A DNA stretch of 64,000 bases, taken from the NCBI GenBank assembly GCA_012932295.1, contig JAAONU010000001.1, positions 38,533,449-38,597,448 of the forward strand, in the 5' to 3' direction. A program made the position numbers and the translations under genes. Source of the stretch: Cyclina sinensis (lineage: Eukaryota; Mollusca; Bivalvia; Venerida; Veneridae). Each line of letters begins with the position of its first letter. Within the stretch, counting starts at the first letter, position 1. The notes under the pieces are model-generated. The model did no database searches and was not told the origin of the DNA. It worked only from the letters and a program-made list of their open reading frames with translations. Shown here piece after piece: positions 42,590 through 55,180 of the stretch.

Positions 42590-43350
42590 TAAGCTCGACT
42601 ATATGAAGTATATAGAAAGCTGTCTTACTCGACCTGGCGTAGGCGTCCGTGTCTCCATTTCTGATTAAAGTCTTTGTGCAATAAAATATTTTTTTACTAT
42701 AACTTCTTTATTTCTTTAGTGAATTACTTCATACTTCAAATATATGTTCCTTAACATTACGCACATCATATGTGGTACGGTTCTTAACTCTAGTATACAT
42801 ATTTTTAGAATTATCTCCCCTTTTATTTTTTTAGTTTTAATATTTTACAACAACTCCCTTATTTCTTAACAGATTTACTTTCAAACTTCAAATATATGTT
42901 CTTTATCATCACCCACATCGTATGTGGTAAGGTTCATAACTCTAGCACCCATATTTCAAGCATTTTTTCTCCTCTCAACCTAGATTTTACCTTAAAAATT
43001 ATTTTACTATACTTCTCTATTTCTTGAGGGATTCTTAGGATTTTGATGTTTGGTTTTTAGCATTGTCTAGTGGATCTCTACCATGTTAGTTCAAATATTG
43101 ACCCTAGGGTCAATATTGGCCCCATCCTGGGGCTTAATATAGTTGTATAGGAAAAACTTTGAAAATCTTCTACTCTAAAATCGGTTGACACAGAGCTTTG
43201 TAATTTGATGTGAGGCATCCTCTAGTTGACCTCTACCAAGATTGTTTATATTATATCCCTGGGATGAAATTAGCCCCACTCAAGGGGACACTTGGTTTTG
43301 CATAGATTTGTATAGCAGAAAACGTTTAATAGGAAGGCACAAAGCCTAGA
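42590..43350 (+). repeat. Dispersed bivalve-type repeat, degenerate
   Basis: Begins agctcgactatatgaagtat and gacctggcgtaggcgtccgt. It contains two related blocks (acttcaaatatatgttcctt / acttcaaatatatgttcttt with cacatcatatgtggta / cacatcgtatgtggta). Later parts carry 'gggtcaatattggccccatc' and 'gaaattagccccactcaagg'. The pattern resembles a widespread bivalve interspersed repeat; no open frame is kept. Confidence 0.5.
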
Positions 43351-45352
43351 ACTTGACTATTTACTTTACTTACATGGGATAGGAAGGTATTAACCACCCA
43401 ATCCTGCATGGGGTGAGACCCGCGACTCCACCAGTTCGGCCTCCCCCCCCCCACCCCATCCCCCCCCACAAAATAAAAAAAAAATAATAAAAATTGTATT
43501 TTGTTTTTAATGCTTAGATCCCCCTCCCCGGACTCCACCAGATCCCCGCCCACCTCCTCCCCATAAAAAAATATCGAAAGAAATAAAAAAAATAATCGTT
43601 TTTTTGGTTGTTTTTTCTGCACATATACTTGCTCTCATTTCTTTTTTACCTTTTTCTGCCCACTCCCCCGCAAAAAAATAAAAAGAAAAATTCTTTCTTT
43701 TTGTTTCTTTTTCTCCTTTTCTGGGATGAATAGGTACTTGAAAATTCTTTTTCATTTCCTTATTTTGCCTTTTTTATGGGTAGGTACTTGCAAGTTGTTT
43801 CTATTAAATAAAACAGGCGAGCGTTGGTGCCGCTGCGCAATGCTCTTGTTTATATAACAGGTATGCTGTCTTCTCTGACAGCTCTTGTTTTTTCATCGTT
43901 TAGCCAAGAACCATTTTTGAAGTTACTTTTTCCACATGCGGTTTTTATGGTGACAACAGTTGATTGTAACAGGTTACAAGGTTAGCTCTTGGTCCTTCCC
44001 ACCTATCTCTTTAACCCCGTGAAAGCTACAGAAAATACTGGTTGGCAACTACTGTGTGTAAGGTACCTACCAATAATTTTGAGATTTTATTCCTTCGAAT
44101 GGTGAAAATAGCTTGATTTGCTTGAAGTACCTCCCCTGATAATATGTATAATTGAAATTTCCTTTCTTTGCCCCAGACTCCGCCACGATGTTATGCTATG
44201 AAGCCTTGGTGTGTCTGAGTGGTTGACGTAATCTTGCATTTGCCTATCATAAGCCCTTTTTCGAATAAAGTTGATTGTACTTCTTTGCACATTGTACTCA
44301 TAGGGTTATCCTACATGTGAATGCCTAATTATCCCGAATTACTGGAGAGGGAATCACGAGGTCGGAAATAATAGCTTGCGTGAGAAAATGGCGGCAGAAT
44401 TTTGATATTTTAGGTTTAACCACGTCTTTAAATCTTTCTGATTTGCGTTCTGCCTCATACAGTAAAGCAATGCGAGTTTCTTGGTTTCATTTGAGACCTG
44501 GTTTGTTTCTAATAGTGTCCTATTTTTACAAACACTTCGATGTAAATTGCGAAGCGGCGGAATTCATCAATTCACACACATTTGTGGGGGTATATAACAT
44601 TACCATAACTATATCTTTAGAAATGCCTGGACCAAATGTGGGCGGGACATGTCTCTTCCATGCCCTGCATCTCCTCCGGATCCTGGACTGCTAACTCTGT
44701 TGAGATTATCTAAACTACTTACTATATCATGGTTACATACTGCTGGCATGCAGAAAGACTGACATGAAACGAACAAAATTCACTGATGACTTTTATATGG
44801 CCTAATTTTGAACACAAAATATAGGTCGGACGGATGATAAAAGTTACTATGAACAGATTCTAACAGTAAGATGGAAAATTACTACATATAAATTGTGTCC
44901 ACAGTAAAATAAAAGCAAAGGGCACCATGTAACCATAAAATAATGAGGAACTAGCAAAAGTCTTCACAGTACACAAACTTTTGCTGTTAATACCTTTCAA
45001 GAGAGTCTAGGGACAAGGCACATGGAGCATACAATGACATTGTCTTGACAAGATACATGTATTTTGAAAGTACTTTTCCGACATGAACTTACTTTTCTAC
45101 ATGATCACCATATTGTTAATATATCACCTCTCGTTTTGGGTCACGAAGGGCACTCCGACCCTGTAGATTGATAAAAATCTATTTCGTTACAGATTTTTAA
45201 AAGGGATTTCCTCGACAGTGATAAAGAATTTCACGGATAAATTTAATCGTGTGTAAAAATAAATAATAAATGTTGTAAACGCTAAGACAGCTTTCAGAAT
45301 CACTTCCGGTAAGCATCTTGCTAGAAATACATCGCTTTACTGAAAGGTGGAA

Positions 45353-46216
45353 ATGGCGGAGGAAGAAATCCAAACCGAGGTAGAGACATTACTTGGGGGT
45401 GGACTCCTGTATAAGTTTGTTTTGTCGGGAATGTCGGCGATGGCTGCTGAGTCTGGTATGTATTTAGGTTTTTGATCGTTTGTTTTGAATTTCTTTTTTT
45501 TTTCAAGTGATATCACCTTTAATCTCTATTAAATGAATCGTCATCAAATTTATTAAAACCAAGAACAGATTTTCCAAATCATAACTCCAGATTTATGTTC
45601 GATGTAGCAAAGTCTTGAAAGCAAAATTTGTTTCAGTAGAATATATATTAGTGCGATGGTATTATACGTAATAATGTTTTTTTTCAAAACAACTTTCGAG
45701 ATTCAATACAGTAGATTTTTTTCCCGGAAACACTGTGTTAGATGAAACAATAATATACATACTATATATATGTTACAAGCTTACGAGATTACTTCAATTT
45801 CTTTTCAGTAACGTATCCTTTGGACCTGACGCGGACACGTTTGCAGATTCAAGGAGAGAAGAGTGTAACCGGGGCCACAGTGTCCCACTCGAACAGGGGC
45901 ATGCTGAAAATCATGCATGGCGTAGGTAAATTCACTTTTCTGAGGTATACATACACTATCCACAAGCGTAAAAGGATTTTGTACTACACAAAGGTTTTAC
46001 CTGAAGATGTAATCTTTGCTTCCTGAATATCAGTTCGATATCTCGCAAACTACAGTTTTCAAGGCCAAGTCAATATCTCAAGAGAAAACAGCTCTCACCA
46101 GACCAGATGAAAGAAATGTCCCAGCAATGCAGATAACCATACCTAATGATGGTCCAATTGTTTTCTTTTATGCAAGGTTCTAAGCATTTTTCATTCATTT
46201 TCAATGGCAGTGTGTA

Positions 46217-46248
<32 letters not shown>

Positions 46249-49200
46249 TGTGTGTGTGTTTTATTTTTCTATTATGGTGGCTTCAAACAGATGGTCTGAA
46301 ACTTCATTTTTAACTTGTTCTTCTCATCATTTGCTTTGGGAATTACTCTGAACCGGTCATCGTCGGATACCCATGCATGTCCGTCTAATTACGTTACGCT
46401 TTATTCGATGTAGTGATAAGGGAATAACGTATCCATGGGTATCCGACAATGTGAATCGATATAAAGTCACGGAAATAATATATAACCAGACTGCGTTTTT
46501 ATCGTTTTGTTCATTGTCGAAATCTTGCACAATAAAGTTTGGTAAAATTTTGAAAAAAAAAAAATGAAAAATCACGCTCATATTTCCTTTTCAGTTACAG
46601 AAGAAGGTTTCTTTAAACTATGGCAGGGAATTTCTCCAGCCCTGTACCGACAGATAAGTACGTTTAGTATTATCATTATTAATTTAAATAAGCGACTGAA
46701 AACTATTTCCTGAAAAATTAACTCATTTATATATATGAAGCTATATGAATGCCCCTTTTGTGTATTGGTACATTAAAAAAAAGTAAAACTAAGTACTTAG
46801 TCTAAAAGTAATGACGTGTGTTTCCTCACAAGTAAATTCAAGTATTTTTAAAAAGTGATAATCAGTTCACGTCAAAAGATCAGTGTACGTTCTAAGGGAC
46901 ACCGTGCTAAGAGAACAATATTCCAGTCGGAGTGTATTTTGATACCTGTTTGTCAGTACTTATTAAAATATTGGACTGTCTACCCACTGTTTGAGAACTG
47001 TACAACAAATTTGTATGGTATTCGCAAATTCCCCAATTTATAATGTCAGTTATATATTTCAGTATATTCTGGGTCTAGAATGATCATTTATGAAGGTCTT
47101 AGGGATCACGTGTTTAAAAAGAATGACGACGGAACATTTCCTCTTTGGTGAGGCATTATTAGTACAAATATGTGACATCATATATGTCTGTAAGTCTATA
47201 ACATCTGTAACTGACTGACAATAGTCGCTGATCTTAATAGGGCTACTACAACCACCTCGGACCTTAAAGTCACAGACTCAAGCTTTCAAAATAAACCATA
47301 CAGGGGTCTTTCATTTTTAAAGCGTTCATGTGAAAAATGAAAGTCCATGACATGAAACAGATGTCGGCCCGTTTAAGATCGTAATTTTTTGCATAAAAGC
47401 GTTAGCGTTCTGAGTCAAACCATAAAGAATTAGGAGATCTAAACTTGTATGGGTAACATCAGAAATTATACAACCTGCTATCGTACTGCTAGAGGTTTTG
47501 ATTATTTTTCTGCCAAATTTTCATGTTACAAACGAAAAATATGACTCGCAAACGTCGCTGTCTCTTCAGGAAGTCAGTTATAGTGAGTGCAACGTGCGGT
47601 GCATGTGGTCAGTTTGTAGCCAGTCCTACAGATCTAGTCAAAGTCCAGATGCAGATGGAAGGGCGTCGGCGGTTAGAGGGTAAACCAGTCAGGTATTTCA
47701 TACACTATGTTTGTATCTGCACAGCAAATCACACCAAAACATTTAATCTGACACTAGCAGGTTCATTCGGCTAGCTTCGGGTGAGTCCGTTTCTCTCCGT
47801 GTTATGGCCGTACGGAATCGCCCGAATTGTGACGAAAGTTGAAGGCATGATTCCGTTTGTTATAAAGAAATCTTTTTCTGTGTACTTTATATTGCCTCCG
47901 GATTTCAATATATCAGTAGTACCACAGGAGTTTGAAATTCTATCAATAAACAAGAGATATTGTAAAAATTTTGTCCTCTACATAATGTTTTTTTATTATG
48001 TAGAGGACATAATTTTTACAATATATCTTTTTTATTGATAGAATTTTAAACTCCTGTAGTACTACTATGGAATACAACCTAAGTGTTATTCGTATGAAAT
48101 GAAGGTTAGCTAGACATCATACATTTTGACACATTATTCATACACATTTTTTTTTAAAATGCAGGGTAAAACCGTTGATAACTGTTCGTTAAAATAACAT
48201 GATTTCTTGTTTCAGAGTAAAGAACTGTTTCCATGCTTTCCGTTCAATATTCAAAGAATCTGGCGTCGCAGGGTTATGGCGAGGCTGGGCACCAAACTGT
48301 CAGAGAGCCATACTTTGTAACGTCGGCGGTAAGAACAAAGTTATTAATAAGTAGTTTCGTGTGCAAACCGTTTAACTAGAATTGACCTTACAGTGATACG
48401 TAGACTATAACTACCATAACGTACAACTATAACTATGTCTCAGGATCTAAATCATTCACTTTTCTAACAAGATGACTTTTACATTTTTGTTTGAAATATA
48501 ATACGGTACCCAATTTAAACAATAGAGACAATCAAGCTTCTTATATATGTATTGAGAATTAAAGTTTATATGTTAAATTAATGTAAATCAGAGACTGGAA
48601 GAACGTCGCTGATTTGACATATACTCAACTTGTATTGTATTGTGCCTTACGTTTTCGTTTCTAGATTTGGTAACGTATGATACGGTAAAACGTCATCTAT
48701 TAACAAAGACGTCACTTCCTGACAATTACGTCGTGCATGGAATTTCAAGGTAATGCAAATGAGTATGTTTCATTTTGTCAGTGTAAATACACACTCAGTA
48801 AATGTGTAACTTGTAATTGTTTATATGTTACCTGAAGGACATTTTTCAAGTAATTTCTGCATAATAAACTCTTGATAGTTCTAATTTTTCTGTTAGTCCA
48901 TCCGGTTTTGAGTAGCCGTGAAGGGTATGAATCACCTTCATTGAATGATTTGTTTTTGTTAACTTTTCAGTGCATGTGCGGGGTTGATGGCGGCCATCAT
49001 GTCAACACCAGCTGATGTTGTCAAAACAAGGGTAATGAACCAACCTACACAACACGGAAAGTGAGAAATAAGTTTTCGTAATTTATTTTTGCAACAATTT
49101 ATTGTCAGATAGATTCTATTTGTAAAAAAAAAAATAATTAGACAAAACACAATCAAACTTGGTTAGAAATAGTCTGCGATTATAGATCTTAAGACATTAT

Positions 49201-49704
49201 GACCTGTTCAGCAGTTATGTATTAATGTTAATTGAAGTAACTAAATTTAATGCTCAACAATATATCCTTTTTTGCAGGTCTGCATTGTATAAGGGATCTA
49301 TAGATTGCGCCATTAAAACTGTCCGACAAGAGGGGTTCTTTGCTCTTTATAAAGGATTCTTCCCAACGTACTGCAGATTTGTGAGTGACATTTTTGTGAA
49401 ATAACACTTGCCATATTTTTTTCCTTTCATTTATTTATCAATGATAAGGATTATCAGATCACAACATGATAAATTAGATCAATTTAAGGCGTAGTACGAA
49501 TAGATCTATATTTCATCGATCTTTTTATTTTTATTCAAAATTAAGCATTTAACAAACGTATCTCTATATTCCTGACCCCTGAGATTTGTATAGTAGTTTG
49601 TTGCAATGAATAGTGTATCTCTCTGATTTCAGGCCCCTTGGTCGCTCACATTCTGGGTTGTGTATGAACAGCTAAGGAAACATTCAGGACACTCCTCGTT
49701 TTAG
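45353..49704 (+). CDS. SLC25A27: UCP4-like mitochondrial carrier, tandem copy 2
   Basis: Same gene structure as copy 1. Exons: 45353-45455, 45809-45925, 46595-46657, 47063-47147, 47570-47692, 48216-48328, 48665-48749, 48971-49060, 49278-49380, 49633-49704. They sum to 954 nt (317 aa). Lengths of exons 2-10 and all intron phases equal those of copies 1 and 3. Signatures: [39 protein letters not shown]. Differences from the other copies include [15 protein letters not shown] in place of [15 protein letters not shown] and an acidic start ([14 protein letters not shown]). Exon 3 ends ATA-A|gt, changing the split codon from Val to Ile. The start is the first ATG in frame (gtggaaATGG). AATAAA lies at 49912-49917. 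The last codons form the first unit of a short tandem repeat that runs into the 3' UTR. Confidence 0.95.
46206..46262. repeat. TG/CGTG microsatellite
   Basis: tgtatgtgtgtgtgtgcgtg and further cgtg/tgtg units, in UCP4 copy 2 intron 2. Confidence 0.9.
47915..48066. mobile_element. 152-bp palindromic MITE-like element in UCP4 copy 2 intron 5
   Basis: Left arm agtagtaccacaggagtttg ... gtcctctacataatg; right arm is its near-perfect complement ending ...ctcctgtagtactact. Only about six T bases separate the arms, so it can fold into one long hairpin. No certain target duplication was found. Confidence 0.75.
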
Positions 49705-49860
49705 TTACATCAGTAAAACATTCAGGTCATTCATCGCTTCGTTGAAGTCATCAGAACAGTCAGGACACTACTCGTATTAAAAAGCCCCGAAAGCTGCCAT
49801 CTTCGTTTTGAAGTGACATCATAAGAACATTCAGGACACCACGTTTATGTGACGTCACGA
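49678..49860 (+). repeat. Short tandem repeat starting in the last codons of UCP4 copy 2
   Basis: Four degenerate units of 'aacattcaggacactcctcg' plus 'ttttagttacatcagta', about 37-40 bp each. The first encodes the terminal HSGHSSF and the stop. The later ones lie in the 3' UTR, with extra sequence inserted in the third. Confidence 0.7.
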
Positions 49861-51756
49861 GAGTCGTGTGTAAAGGAATTGTTTCTGCTTCATTGTTTTT
49901 GTTTTGATTGTAATAAAAGTGTGAATAACTTCATTTTATGATCAGTTATATATGGAAGCAAGGAGTAGCCTTTTTATATATGTGTTGATATATAATAATT
50001 AAAAGAAGAAAATAATTTAAAATATCTAGAGCTATAATCATAATATTTAACCACAAATGGCAAAACACTGATACAGGACCTAATCCAAATCCTGATGAAG
50101 TTTCTGTATATTTGTAGGTAGGCCTATGCACACCCTTCCAGATAAGAATATTTTTGTTCCTTTTTTGCACTCTCATCTCCTGCATCCAGATTTATCTGGA
50201 ATTCATCTTCTTCTCCAGTGACCATATTCAGTAAACTGTGCAAATCATTTTCAAATGTGACTGACTTCCAAAGCATCACTGCTATACCCGTCACTATATA
50301 TCTTTCTTAATGTCACTTCGTAAAACTACAAACTCTCCTACCATTATTTTTCTTCTCAGGGGCGGATCCAGGATTTCAGGTTGGGGGGTGCGTGCGCAAA
50401 ATGTTCGGCCAAATTTGTGTCCGTTTTCTACCTCATTTCAATGGCTGTGTTTATGCTAGAGTATACTGATTTGGCAATACCACAAGGGCCTCTGATTATT
50501 CAATTCAATGTTGAACAATAAATTATACATTATTTAAAAACATATTCAAAATAGACTTACAATAACACCTATGGTCCGAGAATTTTAGGGGGGGGGGGGG
50601 GGGGGGCGCCGGGTGCTCCCCCCACTTGATCCGCTAGTGCTTCTTCTTGTCCATTACCCCCATCAAGTTGTATTCATTGATATCATTTCAAATCAAATCA
50701 TCACAGTAAACCAACCAGTTTTGTCTTCCGTGCTTTCATTCCTCGTAATGCTGTCATCGGTTTTACCATCAGTAGTCCTAGATCTCCCCTGTTACCAGCT
50801 TCCAAAAATCATTACCGCTAAAACCATCAAGTGATGTTGTCCTCCAAGATATCATTGATTTTTAAATAAACGCCAGTCCAGCTTTGGCTATTTTTTCAAC
50901 ATACCTCCATTTCTACCATCACTATTATCACTCGTTTGGCCATTTATGTTCGACCTACTGTCCTGTTTGTTTGTTTTTTCTGTGTTCGCTCTTAAAACCC
51001 TCAACGCCAGTACTGTCACTTTTTGGCTTCCTTGTCCACCTCTTTTGCCATCATATTTCTTCCAAGTTCTCTTCGCGAAGACTTTGCCCTTTTTCAATAG
51101 ATACTTTGGATTTTAAAAATGAAGGTTATATAATATCTTTTCATTTTGTTGTTCCAAATATCAGAACTATGAAAGATTAGTTCATACGAGTATTTTCCAC
51201 AATTCAGGTGTTTTCTAAGAGATGAGTTTGAGAACAGTTTTTTCTTAATATTGCAAACAAATATTGAAGTAAAATACAAAATAGCATTTTTGTATTTATC
51301 ATCAGCAGTGACATATGCATTCTAGGCTAGCATTAAAATCTACACATATTCTAGTGTAGATATTTTTTTATTTCTACATACGTGTATACGACGGAGTGAT
51401 AGTATGTAAAAAGACCTTTATAATACAGAGTACATGGTTAATGAAATCAATAGTATCATACTACACCAGGTAAAAATATTCCTCATATATACATGTATAC
51501 GTAGCCAAACACCATTTTATACATATCCAAATGTATGATTTATATAATTCTGCTGTCTGATTTGATAGCTGGATATTTTTGTTTTCATAAGTGTAAAGAA
51601 TCTAATCTCAAATAAAATTTGAGAAAATACGGCTTTATAGATGTGTGACTGAGGCTTGCCTATCGCCTTGTACAAACACAGAGATGAAAATATTGTGAGT
51701 GGTGGAAAGTTCATGGATGGTAACTGGATTAAATGGTTATACATGTATATCTAAAT
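49705..51756. other. 3' UTR of UCP4 copy 2 and spacer to transposon copy B
   Basis: The UCP4 copy 2 transcript probably ends shortly after AATAAA at 49912-49917. The spacer contains a GGATCC-type MITE (50360-50640) including a poly-G run, then AT-rich sequence without a supported gene. Confidence 0.5.
50360..50640. mobile_element. GGATCC-ended MITE, copy 1
   Basis: Starts gggcggatccaggatttcag and ends with an imperfect inverse around ccccacttgatccgctagtg. The internal strings gtccgttttctac and cacctatggtc.gagaatttt match the copy at 58430-58735, so they form one family. Confidence 0.65.
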
Positions 51757-54518
51757 CACTGTTGTACAGCGTTCACCGGAAATAGCCCATCAAAATGTCT
51801 AAAACGAAAGTAAAATCGCCGATGTGGAGTTCACCCAAGGTAATGTTTCAGCTTATTTCTCCATCATATCTTTATCGATTTCTCCAAACTAAACAATATT
51901 GTGAAGCTAAATATGTCTGGTTTTAGACCAGTACTTGCTTTTTTCTGCAAGTTGGGTATTTTTGGAGTAATTGGCGATAAATTGTGGCCTCGTTGTTGAC
52001 TTTTGCGAACAATGTTGATATTTTCCACTAAATCAAGCCCGAAACGCATTTGCTGTGTCAAAATCCATCTTGATTTATCAAATACAGACTTTCCTCCACT
52101 TGTATTAGAGCGGCCATTCACCAAGTCAAGCTACTTTTTACAAAATTTGCGAAAAACGGTCATGCCTTGTGTACGGGGTCTAGCACAGTTCTGTACGGGG
52201 TGTAGATTGAAAACTGTCTTGTGAGTGTACGGGGTATAGTAAGTAAACGAATGCCATTTTCTGCAAATTGCAATTTAACTTCAGTACCAGTGCACACACA
52301 GCTGATTAAGGAATTGCGATTAGTGTCGAAGAGGGCAGGGAGCGTAAAGCGAAACATTTTGTTTGCAAATCATGATTAATATTCAAGTATTTATAATGTT
52401 TATATTCCAATTTAACACTTAGTACGCCGTTTGCCGCCCGCCTATAACCCTTTTTATGCATGATCATAAGTTTATAGAAAAATATTTAACTCTATATTCC
52501 TTATTTCATTCCAACATTGATAGAACTTGGTTAAACAGTAAAATTTGGCTCAATTAGTACTTAAGAATGTAGAGTGGTACATTGTTAAATAAGCTAGTTT
52601 ACCAGGTCTTTTCCTTTAACCGGTCTTAAGACTTCATTTAAAAACAAACAAGTATGATAACTTGGTAAAATATTTTCCTTGACTAGATCACTGGTACGGT
52701 GGCACAGAGGTGACATGCACAACGTTTTTTTAAATTGCACTTCTCTTTTTTTATCTCCGTATGGAAATGTCCGAGTGCGAGTATTTACTTACCTACTTAC
52801 AAGACAGGTCGGTAATTGATCATACACTTAAGAGATTGTGTACGAGTGTCATTTTGTACAAAACGGCATTAACGGGTGTTTTCCATAAAACCGTTAAAAA
52901 AAATGTATTGCTTTGAAAAAAAGTGTAGCACAATATATTGCTTTCTCGTTCCCACGACATAGCTAACTCGTTCCCACGAGTTAGTAAGTCGTTCCCACGA
53001 CATAGCTAACTCGTTCCCACGAGTTAGTAAGTCGTTAATAAGTTAAGTCGTTAGTAAGTCGTTCCCACGAGTTACTAAGTCGTGGGAACGAGATAAAAAA
53101 ACGAGAAGTGCAAATCTGAAAAAAGAATCGCATTTGAAAAAAAGAGTTGCGCAGTAAAAAAAAAAAAGAATCGTGTTGTGAAAAAAAGAACAGCGAATGT
53201 AAGCTATGTCGAGGGAACGACTTACTAACTCGTGGGAACGAGTTAGCTATGTCGTGGGAACGACTTACTAACTCGTGGGAACGAGTTAGCTATGTCGTGG
53301 GAACGAGAAAGCAATATATTGTGCTACACTTTTTTTCAAAGCAATACATTTTTTTAACGGTTTTATGGAAAACACCCGTTAATGCCGTTTTGTACAAAAT
53401 GACACTCGTACACAATCTCTTAAGTGTATGATCAATTACCGACCTGTCTTGTAAGTAGGTAAGTAAATACTCGCACTCGGACATTTCCATACGGCGAGTG
53501 GCTCAGAAAACTGATGGTTTGTATTAGTGACCAATATTGTATGATACTGACGTGCCCACCACATAGACATCGCCAGATTCTTTAACGTGACCGGTGAAAA
53601 GGACCAATACATGGGACATTATTCCTGGTTAGAACCAGTTCTAAAGAGGTCCATCTAGTAATGTTAGTTGTAGAAGCGGGGGGTGGGGGGGGGGGTGTTG
53701 AACCTGCGACCCATCGATTACGAGTCGAGTTTACCACTAGACCAAAGATCCGCTCTTCGACCTGTCTTATAAATACCGACCGACACTATTCAGCTAATTT
53801 TTGTGATGGTGCGAATATAAAATAATAAAACGTAGTTCTCATACTATTGCATTTGTGTGTTAGGCTAAAAAACTTATTAGATAAATTATTTACCAAAGAA
53901 CTCCGAGTCTTCTTCTTTTTCTCCCAACTTCTCTATGTTTTAGTCTGAAACGAAAGCATTTCCAAATAAAACTAATATAATAAAGACTAAAATTTGAAAA
54001 AGATGTTTCTACTAGACACCGTACACATGCTACTAAACCCTGTACATTGAACTACTACACCCCGTTCACTTGAATTTATTTTGTTGCTAGACCCCGTACA
54101 CAAGGCATGACCGTTTTTCGCAAATTATGTAAAAAGTAGCTTGAGTTGGTGAATGGCCGCTCTAATACAAGTGGAGGAAAGTCTGTATTTGATAAATCAA
54201 GATGGATTTTGACACAGCAAATGCGTTTCGGGCTTGATTTAGTGGAAAATATCAACATTGTTCGCAAAAGTCAACAACGAGGCCACAATTTATCGCCAAT
54301 TACTCCAAAAATACCCAACTTGCAGAAAAAAGCAAGTACTGGTCTAAAACCAGACATATTTAGCTTCACAATATTGTTTAGTTTGGAGAAATCGATAAAG
54401 ATATGATGGAGAAATAAGCTGAAACATTACCTTGGGTGAACTCCGCATCGGCGATTTTACTTTCGTTTTAGACATTTTGATGGGCTATTTCCGGTGAACG
54501 CTGTACAACAGTGTAAAT
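51752..54518. mobile_element. 2.76-kb long-TIR transposon, copy B (inverted relative to copy A)
   Basis: The element is 51757-54513, flanked by the 5-bp duplication TAAAT (51752-51756, 54514-54518). Terminal inverted repeats of 429 bp span 51757-52185 and 54085-54513. It is the reverse complement of copy A with only scattered differences. It carries the inner 738-bp palindrome at 52757-53494 and the nested SINE on the minus strand just right of it (to about 53760). The different target duplications show two separate insertions, not a segmental copy. No transposase frame is seen. Confidence 0.9.
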
Positions 54519-55180
54519 ATTGATGGCTTATTTTCACATCTGATTCTGAACATCTTTCAGACTTGAAAGGTAAGTGCATGCATGTCAAACGTTACTCTTA
54601 CCTGTTCTTAAATAATTGTATTTTACAGTCGCATGAAATAGAGATAGTTAATTATCTCTCAACCACGAACAGACTACAACTGTGACCTGTCGTGACCTCG
54701 AGTGTTAGAAAGTGTGTCAGAAATAAAATACTGAAATCAAATTGATGTACGTGTAATAAATGTTTAAATAGAACAAGAAAACTACAAATTTGACAAAGGA
54801 TCAGTTATGGTTACTTACGTGATATATTGATAAAAGGAGAAATTTAATCTGTCAGGAGGTAACATCTTGCCAGTTATGCTGGAAGAAAAACCGTATTTGT
54901 GCCGCCTCGCTCTTCAATAAGTAGGTATCTACCTGAATGAAATTTCTTGCACTAGTAACATATTATAATAATCTGATGCCTGATGGTCATTTCAACTCAA
55001 ACAATGCTTTAATTTTTCATGTTTTTTATTTTTGTTAGTCAAACTATAAACCATGATTCTATATCTTTTATTCTGACCTTGATCTAAATTTTGAACTCCA
55101 TTATGCAGTGAATCTCAACAATGTAACTTATTTTTAAACACGAAGTAGCTTACTTCATTTGTTCGGCTGTTGCAGACGAC
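54519..55180. other. Upstream region of UCP4 copy 3
   Basis: A donor-like acttgaaag|gtaagt at 54569/54570 and an acceptor-like ggctgttgcag just before the ATG suggest a non-coding first exon spliced to the first coding exon. No confident core promoter was identified. Confidence 0.45.

Larger units (their letters stand above)
40099..45352. other. UCP4 copy 1 3' UTR and spacer to copy 2
   Basis: The first ~2.4 kb is probably 3' UTR (AATAAA near 42528) and holds a 41-bp minisatellite. From about 42590 to 43900 the sequence is dispersed-repeat-like with C-rich and A/T-rich low-complexity runs. From 43900 to 45352 it is unremarkable spacer plus the upstream region of copy 2. The 104-codon frame at 44380-44694 has no recognisable domain and is not called. 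Confidence 0.5.

Noticed and set aside
43326..43755. Lys- and Gly-rich minus-strand frames
   Set aside because: Translations of poly-T/C-rich low-complexity sequence.
44380..44694. 104-codon plus-strand frame between UCP4 copies 1 and 2
   Set aside because: No signal peptide, domain or splice context that supports coding; composition is like the spacer.
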